Source of the DNA: Larix kaempferi
Taxonomy: Eukaryota; Streptophyta; Pinopsida; Pinales; Pinaceae
Length of the DNA: 64,000 nt
Direction of reading: 5' to 3'
Assembly (NCBI GenBank): GCA_027924585.1
Contig: BSBM01001445.1
Coordinates: forward strand, 620,001-684,000
The position numbers and the translations under genes were made by a program. The notes under the pieces are model-generated. The model saw nothing but the letters and a program-made list of their open reading frames with translations, did no database searches and had not been told where the DNA came from. This document shows positions 21,011-32,706 of this stretch, in pieces. Every line of letters starts with the position of its first letter. Within the stretch, counting starts at the first letter, position 1.

Positions 21011-23094
21011 GCGAGGTCAGAGAAGGTACTACAATGGCCGAAATACATTATAAATCTTAGAAGCGGAGTGATGGAAACACAAATGGAAGGAGTATCCCAC
21101 TCGTCATAATACAATGATCTCTCTGAATACATATCGGTACAATACATAGAAATCTGATCCAATGGCCATGAATAGGAAGTATATAGTGAATACATTTCAT
21201 AAGTGGTCATTACCATGACCCAGTAGGATATGGTCTCCTGCTGAAGAGGAAACAACTGATGCAAACTAAAGGTACAAACTGCTGATATATGAGACTGATC
21301 TCTCATAAGCATAATCATGATCACCAGTAGCATACTGAATGCCACTGAAGTCTGGGGTATTCTACACAAATCACCAATGGTGCATGCCCTATCAAGCGAA
21401 TAAAGGTACTGATGTCGAACCTGATGTGGCATCGTCTGATTACCAATCATTGATGTATACCGTTAACAAACGTGAGATAACCCACCAATAATGAAAATGG
21501 GCATCAAGGCACAGAGTACATTAATCAAAGTGTGAATAAAGGTGTTGAGGTCGAACACTCTGAATCCCTCATCAGCCAGCACGAGGTAACCAACTATGCT
21601 GAAATATTTGGAAGAACTTGGACGAAGAGATCAGATTGTATGGGATGGCCAACATGCAATAGTCAAGAGATATGATGAGTGGCCGATGATGGTTTCAATA
21701 CTTCCTTTGAACAAGAGCATGAGCAGATGGATAGACTCAAGCAACATAGACTCGATGACTAGATGATAATAAGACTTTGCGACGTAGAGGCATCATCAAA
21801 GGCTCCATAATGACTAGAAGCTTAACCAACCGGTGGAGTAAGATCTGAGAAACAAGTACAGCTCCTAAGGTCCTAGTAATGTCCCTAATCATGATAAATG
21901 AAGTGGAAATGAATGCTCTGTTCAAAGGTGACATGACAGCTGCCAACAAGAAGTAGTACAGATTTTCCAGTCCGGCTTTTTCAGTTATATGATTTTTTTG
22001 GTATTTTTCATATTAGGAAATCTTGAAAAAGAATAAAATTGCTTATAGTACAACAAGTGAGGGAACGAGTGTCAAGTGCAAGAAAACTAGTTACAAGCAG
22101 TGGAACATACCTATGATCAATGCAAGGAAGCATGTGCAAGATGTGGACACTCGGGGGGGTGTTCCCTCAAGGTAAGGGTCATTAAGTTGCGAAAGATAAA
22201 TGGAGGCTCTGCTTGGATCGGAAACTAAAGTGCTTAGGCACATGGCTAATAACTGCGAAAAGTGGGAGCCGACACAAGGATCAAAGGTAAGCAGGATGAT
22301 GCAATGCAATCACAACTCGACATAAATGGGGATTCCTCATGGGAGATGGCCAGAATAAAATGAAGTAGAGTATGAGTCTTCATCACAATGTCATGGCATA
22401 ACTACAAAGGCTCCCAATCCTAAGTAGAAACAATGACATGGGCGCCAAAAGACATAAAAGGATCTAACTAGGGAACCCATGGTCAGACAAGCCCTACCGC
22501 AAAATAACGACACTTCTAGAGCAGCATAGAGGTTCCGTGTCAGTTAAAAAGCGGGGTCGCACCTAAGGTTTATGAATGTGGCCATAAGGTCAATGCAAAA
22601 ATGCAGGAGAAATGACATCCTAACCTATATGCCAGGTGTAGTAAATACCTGCCAAAGGCGCGAAACGGTTGAAAAATCCGCTTTTGTCAGAAACACCTGT
22701 TCAAAACAACACTTTACAGCATCATATTAGTCCAAAACAACTCAAAACAACAAAACTATAGAAAATTGGGTTTAAAAATTAAAAATAGTAAAAATAAATT
22801 ACTTTTACCATTTACATTTTTACCACAAATAGTGCTTTTGGTTAGTTTTTACCCTCGATCTTCAGCTGCAGATTCCGGGAGCTACGAGCATTGGATTCGC
22901 GAACCTTCTGGATCAGGTTGGTGGTATCACCCCCCTCTTCAATTTCATAACTTTTATTTCAGTTTTTAATGGTCAAAAAAATTTCTTTTTCCATATGTTA
23001 CATCCATAACTCGCTGTATGTGGGCTTGTTTCCAAGGGTTGAAGTCCCTCCACATGGTCTCCGAGACCCCGCCATGACCTGATGGGCGGAAGTA
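21011..23094. other. 3' region of element G, left part; no recognised coding
   Basis: This is the 3' non-coding part of G. A 148-codon open frame lies on the - strand at 21004-21450, without a recognised domain and partly inside the polypurine region. Around 22870-22920 on + there is a short GC-rich stretch bounded by splice-like signals (TCTTCAGCTGCAG before, GATCAG|GT after), which could be an upstream exon of the antisense ORF. Confidence 0.4.
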
Positions 23095-23671
23095 TTGACA
23101 CGGCAGGGTGGTGGTTGTCAGGATTCACCATATTTAGAGGAGGTATTTCAGCGGTGGGAACGACAGATCATCGCCATCGATGAATACCCATATGAGGAGA
23201 TAGACTACCGTGGAGATAGAGACATGCCGCTCCCTCCAGGGGATGCGTTTGGAGACATAGGTATGACTACTCTTTTTAAGTTTTTGTGTATTTAATTTTT
23301 TGGATTTTTGATTATAAGTGAATGCAAAAATATTTTTGGTGTGGTATCATAAATTAATGGGTGATTGTTTGTTTGCAGATATGGGTCCATGCAGACCTCA
23401 TGGTTTTCCACGACACTGCCGCAGAGGCAGAGGAGGCGAGGTAGTAGGTGCAGCGGTAGAGTGCACTCTAGAGATAGTACGGGTCAACTTGGCCTGCATG
23501 ACAACCATAGTACCGGTAATAGATGTGGAGCATCTCCCGGAGGCAGTGCAGCGACACGTTGTAGGGGTACCGAGTACTTGGGTGCGGCTACTGCGGCGTA
23601 TAGTCAACGCCGTACACTATTATATTCAGACTCATCTTTCCGAGGCGATGAAGCCTCCCCGCAGGGATTAG
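23095..23671 (+). CDS. Antisense two-exon open frame in the 3' region of G; function unknown
   Basis: Exon 1 reads from the ATG at 23095 to 23260. A 118-bp intron (23261-23378) begins GTATGACTAC, is T-rich and ends TTTGTTTGCAG. Exon 2 (23379-23671) then continues in the same frame to TAG, giving about 152 codons. Both exons are GC-richer than the flanks, while the intron is AT-rich, which speaks for a real gene structure. The exon 2 product is Arg/Gly-rich early (RRGRGGEVVG), then Val/Ile/Leu-rich. I recognise no family. Antisense additional ORFs downstream of pol are known in Tat-type elements such as maize Grande, so this may be one. The true start could lie further upstream. Confidence 0.55.
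23261..23378 (+). other. Predicted intron of the antisense ORF
   Basis: GT at 23261-23262, AG at 23377-23378, T-rich throughout, phase 1. Removing it joins two open frames without a stop. Predicted only; no transcript evidence is available. Confidence 0.55.
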
Positions 23672-23760
23672 ATTCCACGGGGTCTCACGATTTTTGTATT
23701 GGATTGTATATTTATGAGAGCTACAGGCTCCAGTTTTGTATTATGACACCACGTTTTGAC

Positions 23761-23761
<1 letters not shown>

Positions 23762-23812
<51 letters not shown>
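23762..23812. repeat. (AT)n microsatellite
   Basis: About 25 perfect AT dinucleotides, between the antisense ORF and the second RNase H of G. Confidence 0.98.
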
Positions 23813-23814
<2 letters not shown>

Positions 23815-23883
23815 CTATGATTATTCGGTTCTATTATAGCGTATGTACAAATGTATGAATGAATGTTAATTTGCGTTCTTCTT

Positions 23884-24309
23884 TTATGGATGTGACAAAT
23901 GCCAATCTAGGACATAATTAGCATATGCATCAGTTACATGATTAAAATGTCTCGGGACATGAATGTATGTAATGAAAACAAAATGACGCTCCAAGAGTCT
24001 TACCCTTAAAAACCTCCGTAGTAACATAGGGTCCCTCACACGGTACTGGTCGTTCAATTGAGACACAACCAGTTGCGCATCCAGGCAGACTTCTAAAGAT
24101 TGGATACCAAGCGAAATGGAATTGCGAAGTAACTCGATAACAACAATGTACTCGGCCACATTGTTGGATGTAGGACCGAGGAAAGCACCTCCTGAAGACA
24201 CAATCTGATGGTTGGGCGAGTAAATAACCCGCACAATAGAAGTAAGTCTCTGCGTATGATGGCTAGCCCTATCCGTGAATCCCAAGAACACTGGATATTC
24301 CGCTGACAT
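23884..24309 (-). CDS. Second, archaeal-type RNase H of element G
   Basis: 141 open codons. RNase H degrades RNA in RNA-DNA hybrids during reverse transcription. The four acidic positions are all present: D13 (LGFTDRAS), E53 (NNVAEYIVVIELL), D77 (LEVCLDAQLVVSQL) and D127 (HVTDAYANYVL). The motifs SNNVAEY and HVPRHFNHVTDA are those of the archaeal-type RNase H found in plant Tat elements. It is separate from the gypsy RNase H at about 26150 and lies 3' of the integrase, about 110 bases after its stop. It has no stop or shift, unlike the RT of this element. The start may be internal to a longer polyprotein. Confidence 0.85.
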   Translation of the reverse strand: MSAEYPVFLGFTDRASHHTQRLTSIVRVIYSPNHQIVSSGGAFLGPTSNNVAEYIVVIELLRNSISLGIQSLEVCLDAQLVVSQLNDQYRVRDPMLLRRFLRVRLLERHFVFITYIHVPRHFNHVTDAYANYVLDWHLSHP

Positions 24310-24421
24310 CTGTCAACCAATCAGAAGCGAATCAGCCGACCCAAAAAATCAAAAGAAAGCTAAACTATGGACAGAAGCAACTATACAATAGTATACAAAA
24401 GTATCATCTTGATCTCAAAGC

Positions 24422-24820
24422 TCAAGCATAATATCGCTTGAAGTAGAGCCCATTTCTAGGCTCCTTCAAGGCGTTCCCCTCGTAGTCTTCCACTTTGTAG
24501 GATCCTTTCTCCAGGACACGCCTCACAACGTAAGGATCGTGCCACATGGGGTTAAAATTTCCTGCCCCCAGGGGTTCCTTAGCTTTATCATAAAGGAGGA
24601 CCAAGTCACATTCAACATATTGCCGGGGATGGACAGACCTATCATACTGAACCTTAACACGACGTTTGTTAGCATCAATTGCTATAGTGACATCCCGACA
24701 CTTCTCGTAAAGTTTCTCAAGGTAGACTAGATGTTGCTCTACTTCTGAAGTGTCAGGTAGGAGCTCTACAGCCAGTTTCAAGGAAGGGATTTCACATTCA
24801 ATTGGTAAGATAGACTCCAC
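24422..24820 (-). CDS. pol: Integrase C-terminal domain of element G
   Basis: 132 open codons on the - strand. It starts with IPIECEIPS-like text and ends with a GPY/F-type module (WHDPYVVRRVLEKGSYKVED, then GLYFKRYYA), which binds DNA in gypsy integrases. It continues the core at 24935-25486; a frame break lies between them near 24830-24930. The ATG at 24820 is unlikely to be a native start. Confidence 0.8.
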   Translation of the reverse strand: MESILPIECEIPSLKLAVELLPDTSEVEQHLVYLEKLYEKCRDVTIAIDANKRRVKVQYDRSVHPRQYVECDLVLLYDKAKEPLGAGNFNPMWHDPYVVRRVLEKGSYKVEDYEGNALKEPRNGLYFKRYYA

Positions 24821-24934
24821 ACCATGAACTAACTGAAATGGTGAGAACCAGGTGGCAGTCTTTACTGTGGTTCGTTACGCCTACAAAGCAGAATATAACA
24901 TAACGTGCCAATTGCTCTTGCTTTGTCGGATGAT

Positions 24935-25486
24935 TCATTGGAGAATGGTCTTTAAGGAATTATTTACTGCCTCGACCTGACCATTCGCTTGGGGGTAATA
25001 TGAAGAGGAATGTTCTTGCTTAAACCCAAGCTTGAGTGACAAATACACCATCATATGGTTTTGTAAGTGACTGCCATGGTCAGTGACAATCTCTTTTGGG
25101 ATACCGAATCGATTTATAATCTGATTGAAAACAAAGTGGGTTGCTGTAGCACCATCAACTTTTACGGTTGGCATGGCCTCATCCCATTTCGTAAAATAAT
25201 CAACGACCACGATGATATGGTGATGCCCCCCAGCTGAAGCTGGTTTGCAATCCATGAAATATACCCCCCACTTGGTGAAGGGACCGACGGTGACGACCGG
25301 ATGTAAAGGAGCAGGGTGCGAGTGCATGTTTTGAGAGAACACCTGGAAAGGGTGACATCTCTTCACAACATTTACACAATATTTGAAGATTGTAGGCCAA
25401 AAATAGCCCGCTTGTAAGATACGTTGGGCTGTCTCAAGCCCGGATAAGTGACCACCGCACGCTCCGCTGTGGCAATCATTTAACAC
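24935..25486 (-). CDS. pol: Integrase zinc and catalytic domains of element G
   Basis: 183 open codons. The zinc-binding region is at residues 5-47 (CHSGACGGHLSG, then VVKRCHPF); the last Cys is replaced by Phe. The catalytic triad is complete: D79 (YFMDCKPAS), D136 (EIVTDHGSH) and E172 (NGQVEAVNN), with exactly 35 residues between the second Asp and Glu, the DD35E arrangement. The chain stops after ILQ, before the C-terminal domain. It would insert element cDNA into chromosomes; the zinc change and the missing tail argue against function of this copy. Confidence 0.86.
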   Translation of the reverse strand: MLNDCHSGACGGHLSGLETAQRILQAGYFWPTIFKYCVNVVKRCHPFQVFSQNMHSHPAPLHPVVTVGPFTKWGVYFMDCKPASAGGHHHIIVVVDYFTKWDEAMPTVKVDGATATHFVFNQIINRFGIPKEIVTDHGSHLQNHMMVYLSLKLGFKQEHSSSYYPQANGQVEAVNNSLKTILQ

Positions 25487-25539
25487 TAGCTCTTTGCTTC
25501 TTCATGAGTTAAGCAACGACGGAGAGTAGAGTCTTTTCC

Positions 25540-27350
25540 TCAGCAATACAAAGTTTCACCGATGATGACATAATCTTTAGCTTGATGTCTCACACGTTGT
25601 CGCTCGTCTTGCGAATAGTGCAAAGGGAACTTTAGAGTTTGGAGATATATGATGATATCCCCATACCAAGGGCCCGTTGATGAGATAAGAAATAAATGTT
25701 CATCCACAAATGAGTCTTCATGGACTACTTCCTCATCAAGTTTTGGGAAATCCGACATCAATTCTGTGAAAACCAAGGACTTCACCGACTTCGTTGAAGA
25801 AAAATGAAGATCAAACTCCTGAAGGATGACAATCCATTTATTATATTTCCCCCCAATTATGCATCGTGAGAGCACAAATTGAAATAGATTGACACGCGCT
25901 ATAACGGTGGTCTTCCTAAGCAAAATATAATGTCGTAACCGTTGGACTACATGAACAGTCGCAAGGGCCAATTTCTCAACGTGAGAGTATCTCAGCTCAA
26001 CATCTACGAGATTCCTACTAAGATAATAGATAACATGCTCCGGAAGCACATCATTCGCCTGAACTAAGACCATACCAATCGTCTCTTGAGACACGGTCAC
26101 ATAAAGCAAAAAATATCTTGCAAAGTCAGGTGGAATAAGCAGAGGGGACGATACCAAGGCTTTCTTAAAAGCGTCGAAGGACTGTTGGGCTCACTCATCC
26201 CATATAAAGGGGTGTCCTTCTTCAGTAATTGTGCAAAATCCTTAGTAAAATTGGCATAATTCACGATAAAATGATGCAAGAAAGTGTCTCTCCCTTGGAG
26301 GCTCTAAAGTTGAATCAAGTTACGTGGGGGAGGGAATCGAAGTATTACCTCAACCTTTAAAGGATCGACTCTAATACCCTCTTTGGAAACCACAAACCCT
26401 AGAAGGAGACAACTTTTCACGACAAAGATGCACTTGTTGGGGTTCAACTGAATATTATAATATCGACATCTTTCAAAAATGAGGCAGAGGTGACTGGGGT
26501 GATCAACTCTCTTGAGAGAGTGACCTGCAAGATCATCTAGATAAGCCTACACTATACGCTTAAGGTCATTAAAGGCATAGGTCATGGCACGCTGAAAATT
26601 AGCTCCGTCATTTTTAAGGCCGAAGGGCATCTTCTGGTATGCAAAGTTACCCCAAGGACATATAAATGTGGTCTTATGTTGATCCTCGGGTTTAATCTGG
26701 ATCTGATTGTAACCTAAAAAACCATCCATAAATGAAAACACTTCGCTTCCCGCACAAGCATCCAAGATTTTATCTATGAATGGAGTGGGGAAGTTATCCT
26801 TAGTACATGCTTAGTTCAGATCTCTAAAATTGGTACATACACGGATGGTTCCTTGCTTCTTATCCATAGGAATGGGATTGGATACCCATTAGGTAAGGGG
26901 AACCGGGTAGATGAAACCAACTTTGAGCAGCTTCTCTACCTATGCCTTGATCACGGCTACCTTCCTAGGATTCACAACATGAAGACGTTGCTGAACAGGC
27001 TTAACATTTGGATAAGCCTTAATTTCATGTTCGATAATACTAGGGTCTATTCCTGGCATCTCCTCATAAGACCAGGCGAAAACATCCCAAAATTCTTTGA
27101 AAAGCTCGGTGTAAATGCAGATCTACTTGGGGGAACAATCAACACCAATGTAAAGATTCTCAATCTTTCTGGTAGTGCAAGAGATGTTGATCGGAATGGT
27201 TGGGGAAATGTTAACCATTTTCCCCTCCGCGTAAATCCCATGTGAATCCAAAGGAGCCACAGGGTGACCAACCTTCTTTGCTAGAGTCGATTGAAACTCT
27301 TCCTATTCGATAAGGTCAAGCTTGGGAAGAAAATAAGATCGACGATGAAC
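25540..27350 (-). pseudogene. pol: Reverse transcriptase and gypsy RNase H of element G (broken)
   Basis: On the - strand RT appears from about 26940 (VSNPIPMDKKQGTIRVCTNF) through VFSFMDGFLGYNQIQI (26765-26547) to an in-frame stop just before AYLDDLAGHS, the active-site motif near 26535. Thumb text (LLLGFVVSKEGIRVDP) follows near 26370. Gypsy RNase H and connection run in a 205-codon frame 26157-25540 (VIYYLSRNLVDVELRYSHVE). The catalytic aspartates are kept but stops and shifts near 26280, 26540 and 26810 break the chain. 27047-27350 is the stretch upstream of RT. Confidence 0.82.
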
Positions 27351-27356
27351 ATATTC

Positions 27357-27634
27357 TCAAGGCTTATCACTACCATACATGGCCGCGATGATAGCTTCAT
27401 CTAAAGGAAGAGTATCATCAAGGCAATCATGCGAGCAAGACGATTTGGCTGCCCACGCGGGAAACATCACGGGATCTTCTTCTTCTATCGGTGAAGAAGA
27501 GAGATCCGGTTCTGTAGTGGCTTGTTGAATCTCACAGTAGGCAAGCTCAGCTATAGACAATGGCATGGCCATCTTGGTGTGTGTAATGCTTCCAGACGAG
27601 GAACTCGTGGAAGGTAAATTCCATGAATCATTAA
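27357..27634 (-). pseudogene. Protease-RT spacer of element G
   Basis: An open run of 71 codons (27572-27357), acidic, upstream of RT on the - strand. There is no recognised motif. It ends at the TSD AATAT of solo LTR H (27635-27639). Confidence 0.45.
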
Positions 27635-27639
27635 AATAT

Positions 27640-29841
27640 TGTTGATGTATTTGTAACTTCTGAAGTGTAATACCCCATTTTGACCCTTAGGATATATTAG
27701 CTTTTAATGTAAACATTGTGTACATGTGATGTATGTTTTCCTAGCGTGGAGCTAAAGGCCAAGGCCCTGCTAGTGGATGCTTAGAATTTTCGTTAAAAGG
27801 CAAGTATTAGATATTATGTTACCCATGTGCTATTAAGGCATGGGGCATTGTAAAAATGATGTAAATAAACATCATGCAATAAAATACCAAAACTGGCTAT
27901 GGAAGCAACTAATGAGAAGGGGCCATGTGTATCCACTAGGGAGTGGTGAGGGGGTTTTGGGATTGAACTATAGGCTTCCAAATGTCATTTTGAGAACCCA
28001 TTTGAATTTCCTTGCTGACATTTAAATCCATATAAGAAAGTTGTTAAGGAAATCAGTCCATGGATTCAATGGAGCATGGGCAACCCAGAAATTCGTATGG
28101 AAGAGTATGGGCTCTATTTTCTTGACCCACAAGTCACTCTACCTCAAGGTAATTCGTTTTTCCTAATTTCCATTCCATTGTTGAAGATCCAAGCTTCAGT
28201 TTCCATCCATTACACATGCCTAGCAGTGAGAAAAACTAGAAATAACAACTTTGCAAGAACCCACGTTTTGAAGTGCCATAAACGCCCAGAACTTGGTATT
28301 GACAGTGAAATCCAATGGGGGATCCATAGATATGAAACTTGGGGAAAAATTGAGAGCATTAGCTGCCCCGAAATCCATTGGAAAACCCAGTTTTTATAGC
28401 CTAGAAATCCAGTGACGGGATTGAGTTATTCGATGACAGAATTGTGAGAAATCCAAGTGTGGATGTTTGAACAGAGGATTGTATTGCTTGAATTTATCTT
28501 TAGATGTATGTAGTTCTGTGGTTTATCTCACTGGCTTAACATCCTCCTCATTTGTATCTTGCATGCTTGATAAACCCAACTATGCGTTGGCTTAGCATGA
28601 CTGTGTGTGTGGGATCATGGTTGTGAGTGAGCCTGTCTAGTTCCTCCTCACTGGATACACATCCCAGCTTGGGGGTGGCCTCTTAGCTGAAAGAATACAG
28701 GTTGGACAGAGAACTATGGTTGGGTGGAACGTTTCTCTCACATAGCCAGTTGTTTGGACTGCTTCATCATAAAGATAAGTGTTCTATGTGGTTAAAGTCT
28801 GTTCATTCTGTGTTCTGTTTTGCATGTTTAATTATTCATGTTATTTGAATGAAATGATTATCTTAAGCTAGTTGGCATGAAGCCTGTGCATAGCATGAGA
28901 ATGGGATTGATTATGGAATGATTGTTTCATTATTTTTCCTGGAAGAAATAGGCTGATGTATTCCCTTATGCGTGGGTGTTATTATGGTTATTCCGTTGTG
29001 TTTATATTGGGTATGATTCTGCACTACATTTCAAGATAAGTACTCTTTGTGGTTTGAGTTATGTTAATTCTGTGCTTTGCAATGTTTTAATTAATGACTA
29101 TTGTTACATGCTAAATGCATGATGAAATGGTGCGTGGAAAGTGTGTAATTCCACTGTGTTTATTAAGAATGATCTGCACGCATAAGCTTTTATTTATTCA
29201 TGAATTTTCTTACTAATGAGTGGGGCTGAGATTGTCAAATAATCCCGGTATGTTTGGTCATGTTTACTCCCTTGCAACGGATCGACGGGAGGGGACGTGC
29301 CAGGAAGATATTCACTTGTATATTACATTTGTACTTTATTGTATCCCCAACGAAGATGTGTTATTCCTCCGATTGGAAGTGTCGCAAGTTACATTGTAAG
29401 TGTCGTAACTTATTTGATGGGTTATTAGACCACTTGTGTGGGGTCAGCCCCGTATGTGTCATGTGGATGGGTTATTAGGATTCCTTAGGAAGTTGGCCCA
29501 GTTAGGGTTAAATGTAGGTCAAGTCATTGTATAAATAGAGAGTGTGTGTCTCTCATTCTATTCATTCACTCACTCATCCAACTCGCATAGTTGAGAGAGA
29601 GGAGTGCGCACAAGTGGAGGAGGAGTAGCTGCTGGAGACATCTATCTTTTGGGGATTGATATTTGTGATCTTTGTATTGGGGCTTATTCTATCCCTGAGG
29701 AAGTTGCGGGGTTTTTCACCTTCTTGTTTTTCCCTGGTGAAATGCTTTGTGTCCATTGTCTCTTGTGATCGTTATATGCTGTGCTTGTTATTCTCTTAGT
29801 GATCCTAGATAATATTGAATAAAATTATTGAAAAATTAACA
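27640..29841 (+). mobile_element. Solo LTR H (copia), interrupted by solo LTR I
   Basis: TGTTGATGTATTTG at 27640 to AAATTAACA at 29841, TSD AATAT (27635-27639 and 29842-29846). Its own sequence is about 565 bp (27640-27665 plus 29303-29841) and closely matches LTR K at 63453-64000. TATAAATA at 29530-29537. It sits in the interior of G, opposite to its coding strand. No internal copia sequence accompanies it. Confidence 0.9.
27666..29302 (+). mobile_element. Solo LTR I, gypsy type
   Basis: 1,637 bp from TGTAATACCCC to GGGGACGTGCCA. It splits LTR H between CTTCTGAAG and GAAGATATTCAC, where LTR K is continuous. The flanks TGAAG and GGAAG form a TSD with one mismatch. Its start resembles LTR J (61112), and both share a block around CCCAGCT(T/C)GGGGGTGGC. 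An internal duplication with about 255-bp spacing (near 28770 and 29030) is visible. No PBS, polypurine tract or coding was found, so it is a solo LTR. Confidence 0.78.
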
Positions 29842-29958
29842 AATATGATGTCCGGAATGGTACATTATGTAATGAGGAAGGCACACTATTGGAAACAGTT
29901 CCTATAAAGGAGATTGGTGCAACAAAGTCTAAAGATCCCATCAAAGAGGAATACAATC

Positions 29959-30420
29959 CTACACCAATATTCCCAGTTGCCGGATGAGAATTTTCGATCC
30001 GAGGAACTTCCGTTCCTGGTGATGCAATGGTATTGGAACTATTAAATGGAATTGATCGACCGTCAGAATCTTTCCTTCATGGGGAAAGAAGACAACTCTA
30101 AACATAGAGGACATGATCGCTTTCATAGCGTAGATCCAATTGCGGCCCAGTAAAAGGTTGTAGTCGATGGGTGCATCAACCACCTTGACTTCAATTGGCA
30201 CGGTCTTCCCACCCAGGTGGACCTCAAGGGAGGGGATAATACCATGTGGCCTGAATGAACGAATGTCAAATGCAGTCAGCATGGTCATAGACTTCGACAA
30301 AGGAAGGGAACCTAGAGCCTGCCAACAAGCCAACGGCATTACTGATGTGGAAGCACCTTCATCAACCACAATACGTTTAATGATCTTTTGTAAGAACCTA
30401 ACATGGACTTGGAAAGCCAC
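29959..30420 (-). pseudogene. pro: Protease region of element G
   Basis: 154 open codons on the - strand. The motif VVDEGASTSVMPLACWQ near residues 17-33 is a retropepsin-type active site (D-x-G-A-S form), followed by HLGGKTVPIEVKVVDAPIDY and LLGRNWIYAM, the usual protease end in Tat elements. It lies between gag and RT. The solo LTR H separates it from RT. Whether the domain itself is intact cannot be told. Confidence 0.75.
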
Positions 30421-30600
30421 ATGATAGGGAAACCGAGGCTGGACATCAGTAGTATCGAACTTGATAATGCTAGGACTACACTAATCCTGGAATCCCAAAT
30501 CACATAAAAGGGCAGTCCTTTGAGAAGGACAAGCCTGGAGAACTTCGAGAGCTGACATGGCACACAGAGTCTGGCCCAAATATTCTACAATGGAGTAGTT

Positions 30601-32706
30601 CTAGGTGGCTCGAGCATTGGGATTGTGCATCGAACGCTTAAGAACACCTTTTGGTATCCGTGGCATAGAGTTAGGCTTCTCGATATGCAAAGGGGTCTCA
30701 GGCGGAAGGGGATCATTCCCCATTGATGGTTGTGGAGATACATAGTCACGAGAGTGAGTAGCAACACTAACCTTCGATTTGGCCATGTTAACGCATCCGT
30801 AACCGCCAGCATGGGTAGAGGATGTCAAAGTTTCATAAGTTCCACTATCAGCGATCGAAGCACCCGAAGCCATATTTTGGTGATGAGGAAGGGGATCCTT
30901 CAACACAGCTGGTCCCTGTGCAATGTGCTTCACGGCTTCTTCGAGACAAGGACACAAATGTGTAAGGTGATCTTCCGTGCAAAGTTTACAAGGGAATTTC
31001 ACTTTACGTCTAGGTTTGCGGTCCCCACCAACATTTTCGCTGTCCCGAGGAGGGATGGTGTTTTCTTTCTTAGCGTTATTGTTCTTATTATTCCCACCCC
31101 TATGATTATTCGTCCCCTTTTTCTTCCCACCAGGTTGCTGGTTACCTGACGAGTTCGTCGATTGTATAGAGTGAACATCCGACAACTGGGTGGAAACGGA
31201 TGAGGTGTGAGCCTGTCCGGGGGTAGATTGGCTAATGGAGAGATTGTGCATATGATTCGTAACCAAATCTACCAGACGAGTACTTGTGGATCCAACAATA
31301 CCACCGGCATGTGGTCCAGGAACTGGCTTGGGTTCATGTTGTGACCGTGGTGCATCAGGTATAATGCCATATAAGTTGCCAGACTGAGCATAGACTAGGT
31401 CTAGCTATTGGGATTTAAAGATAGCTTGTTCCTCAGTCATAATAATGGACGATGAAACATCCTTCGAAACGTAAGGGAGTAAATAATTAAGGAACCATTC
31501 CAACAGAAACTATGGAGGAATGTTAGCTTTCACTATCCACTCCTTAATATGGTCAGAGATGTGCATGGCTTTTTCCTGATGGAAGGTGGACAAAATTTCG
31601 GTGCCAATATCATAACGAACCGGCAACTGAAAGTGGTCTAGGAAAACCAAAGATAAATTGTTGAAACCTCTATATGTGCCCCCAGGAAACTCGACATACC
31701 ATTTCACCGCTGCCCCTGTGAGGGTGCATTGAAATAGCCTCAAACAAATGGAGTCATGGTTCAAGGAATTCGAGGAGCACCATAAGTGAAATGTGGTGAC
31801 GTGATCACCTAGATCCTCACCATTCTTCCCCTCAAACTTTGGAACGTCAGATGGTAGCTTGGTGGGGACTGGAGGCCATGTAGGATCGTGACACACCAGA
31901 TCATTTGTGAGCTTCGAAAGATCAGGTAGATTCAATATAGCAAGAAACTAGAGTTGAGGCTATGAAGATTGATTATAAGCTCCCAAAAGAGACTGGTTAT
32001 GCGAAGGTGAGATCGTGTTCATGGTAGCCGACACCTGAGGTACCTACGAACTCTGATAGAAGTCATGACTATGACCGTAAGGATAATAACCTCCTCCGTA
32101 CTGACCCATGTTATGATACACAGGCATGTGCATAGAAGGGATTTCGTGAGAGGGATTGGGATAGTAACTAGGACTAGTTGAAAAGTCATAAGAATGACCT
32201 CCATAAGAATGGGGTCCCATATAGCCACTTAAAGAAGGGAAACTAGACGAGTGATGGCCGTATGAAAATGGTATATTCCCACTCACTGGAATCGACGAAA
32301 TAGATGTAGGAGGAGGATTCGGCATTATAAAAGCATTCGAGAGTACATGCATAGAGGTATGTGGGTTAAAAGATGGAATGTAAGTTGTAGATCCCATACC
32401 TATTGTGAAACCTCCACACGAAAATGGGTTCACACTAACACTAGGGGATTCCGTAGGATATGGTCCTCCTCCAACATATGGAGTAGATGGAAGGATGTGA
32501 CTACTCCCAAAATGATATGCGATGTAAGCTGGCATGGTTCCCCCTACTCTGACACTAGAGCTAGCATGACTACTAGACATGGTGGAAGTAATAGTTGGCA
32601 TATAACCGGGCATGCCCAATGAAAAAGGGTGTGAATTCATAGGGACGGATGTAGAACCATAACCTAACATCCCAAGGATGAACCATATAAATAACTTGTT
32701 GACCAT
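30601..32706 (-). pseudogene. gag: Gag of element G (broken)
   Basis: Three open pieces on the - strand. 32706-32044 is a Ser/Gly/Pro/Tyr-rich N-terminal region of low complexity. 31935-31510 is the retrotransposon Gag core (PKFEGKNGEDLGDHVTTFHL, LTGAAVKWYVEFPGG). 31266-30601 holds a basic stretch and a zinc-finger-like CKLCTEDHLTHLCP. Frame breaks at about 32040 and stops near 31500 and 31400 separate the pieces. The order fits Gag of Tat-like elements. Confidence 0.75.

Noticed and set aside
23365-23814. Alternative 149-codon frame over exon 2 of the antisense ORF
   Set aside because: It runs into the (AT)n tract (YIYIYI) and does not join exon 1 in phase; the other frame does.
28076-28399. 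107-codon frame in solo LTR I
   Set aside because: It lies fully in a non-coding LTR and has no recognised domain.
32347-32622. + strand open frame over the gag N-terminus of G
   Set aside because: It is a shadow of the Ser/Gly/Tyr-rich - strand gag; no motif.
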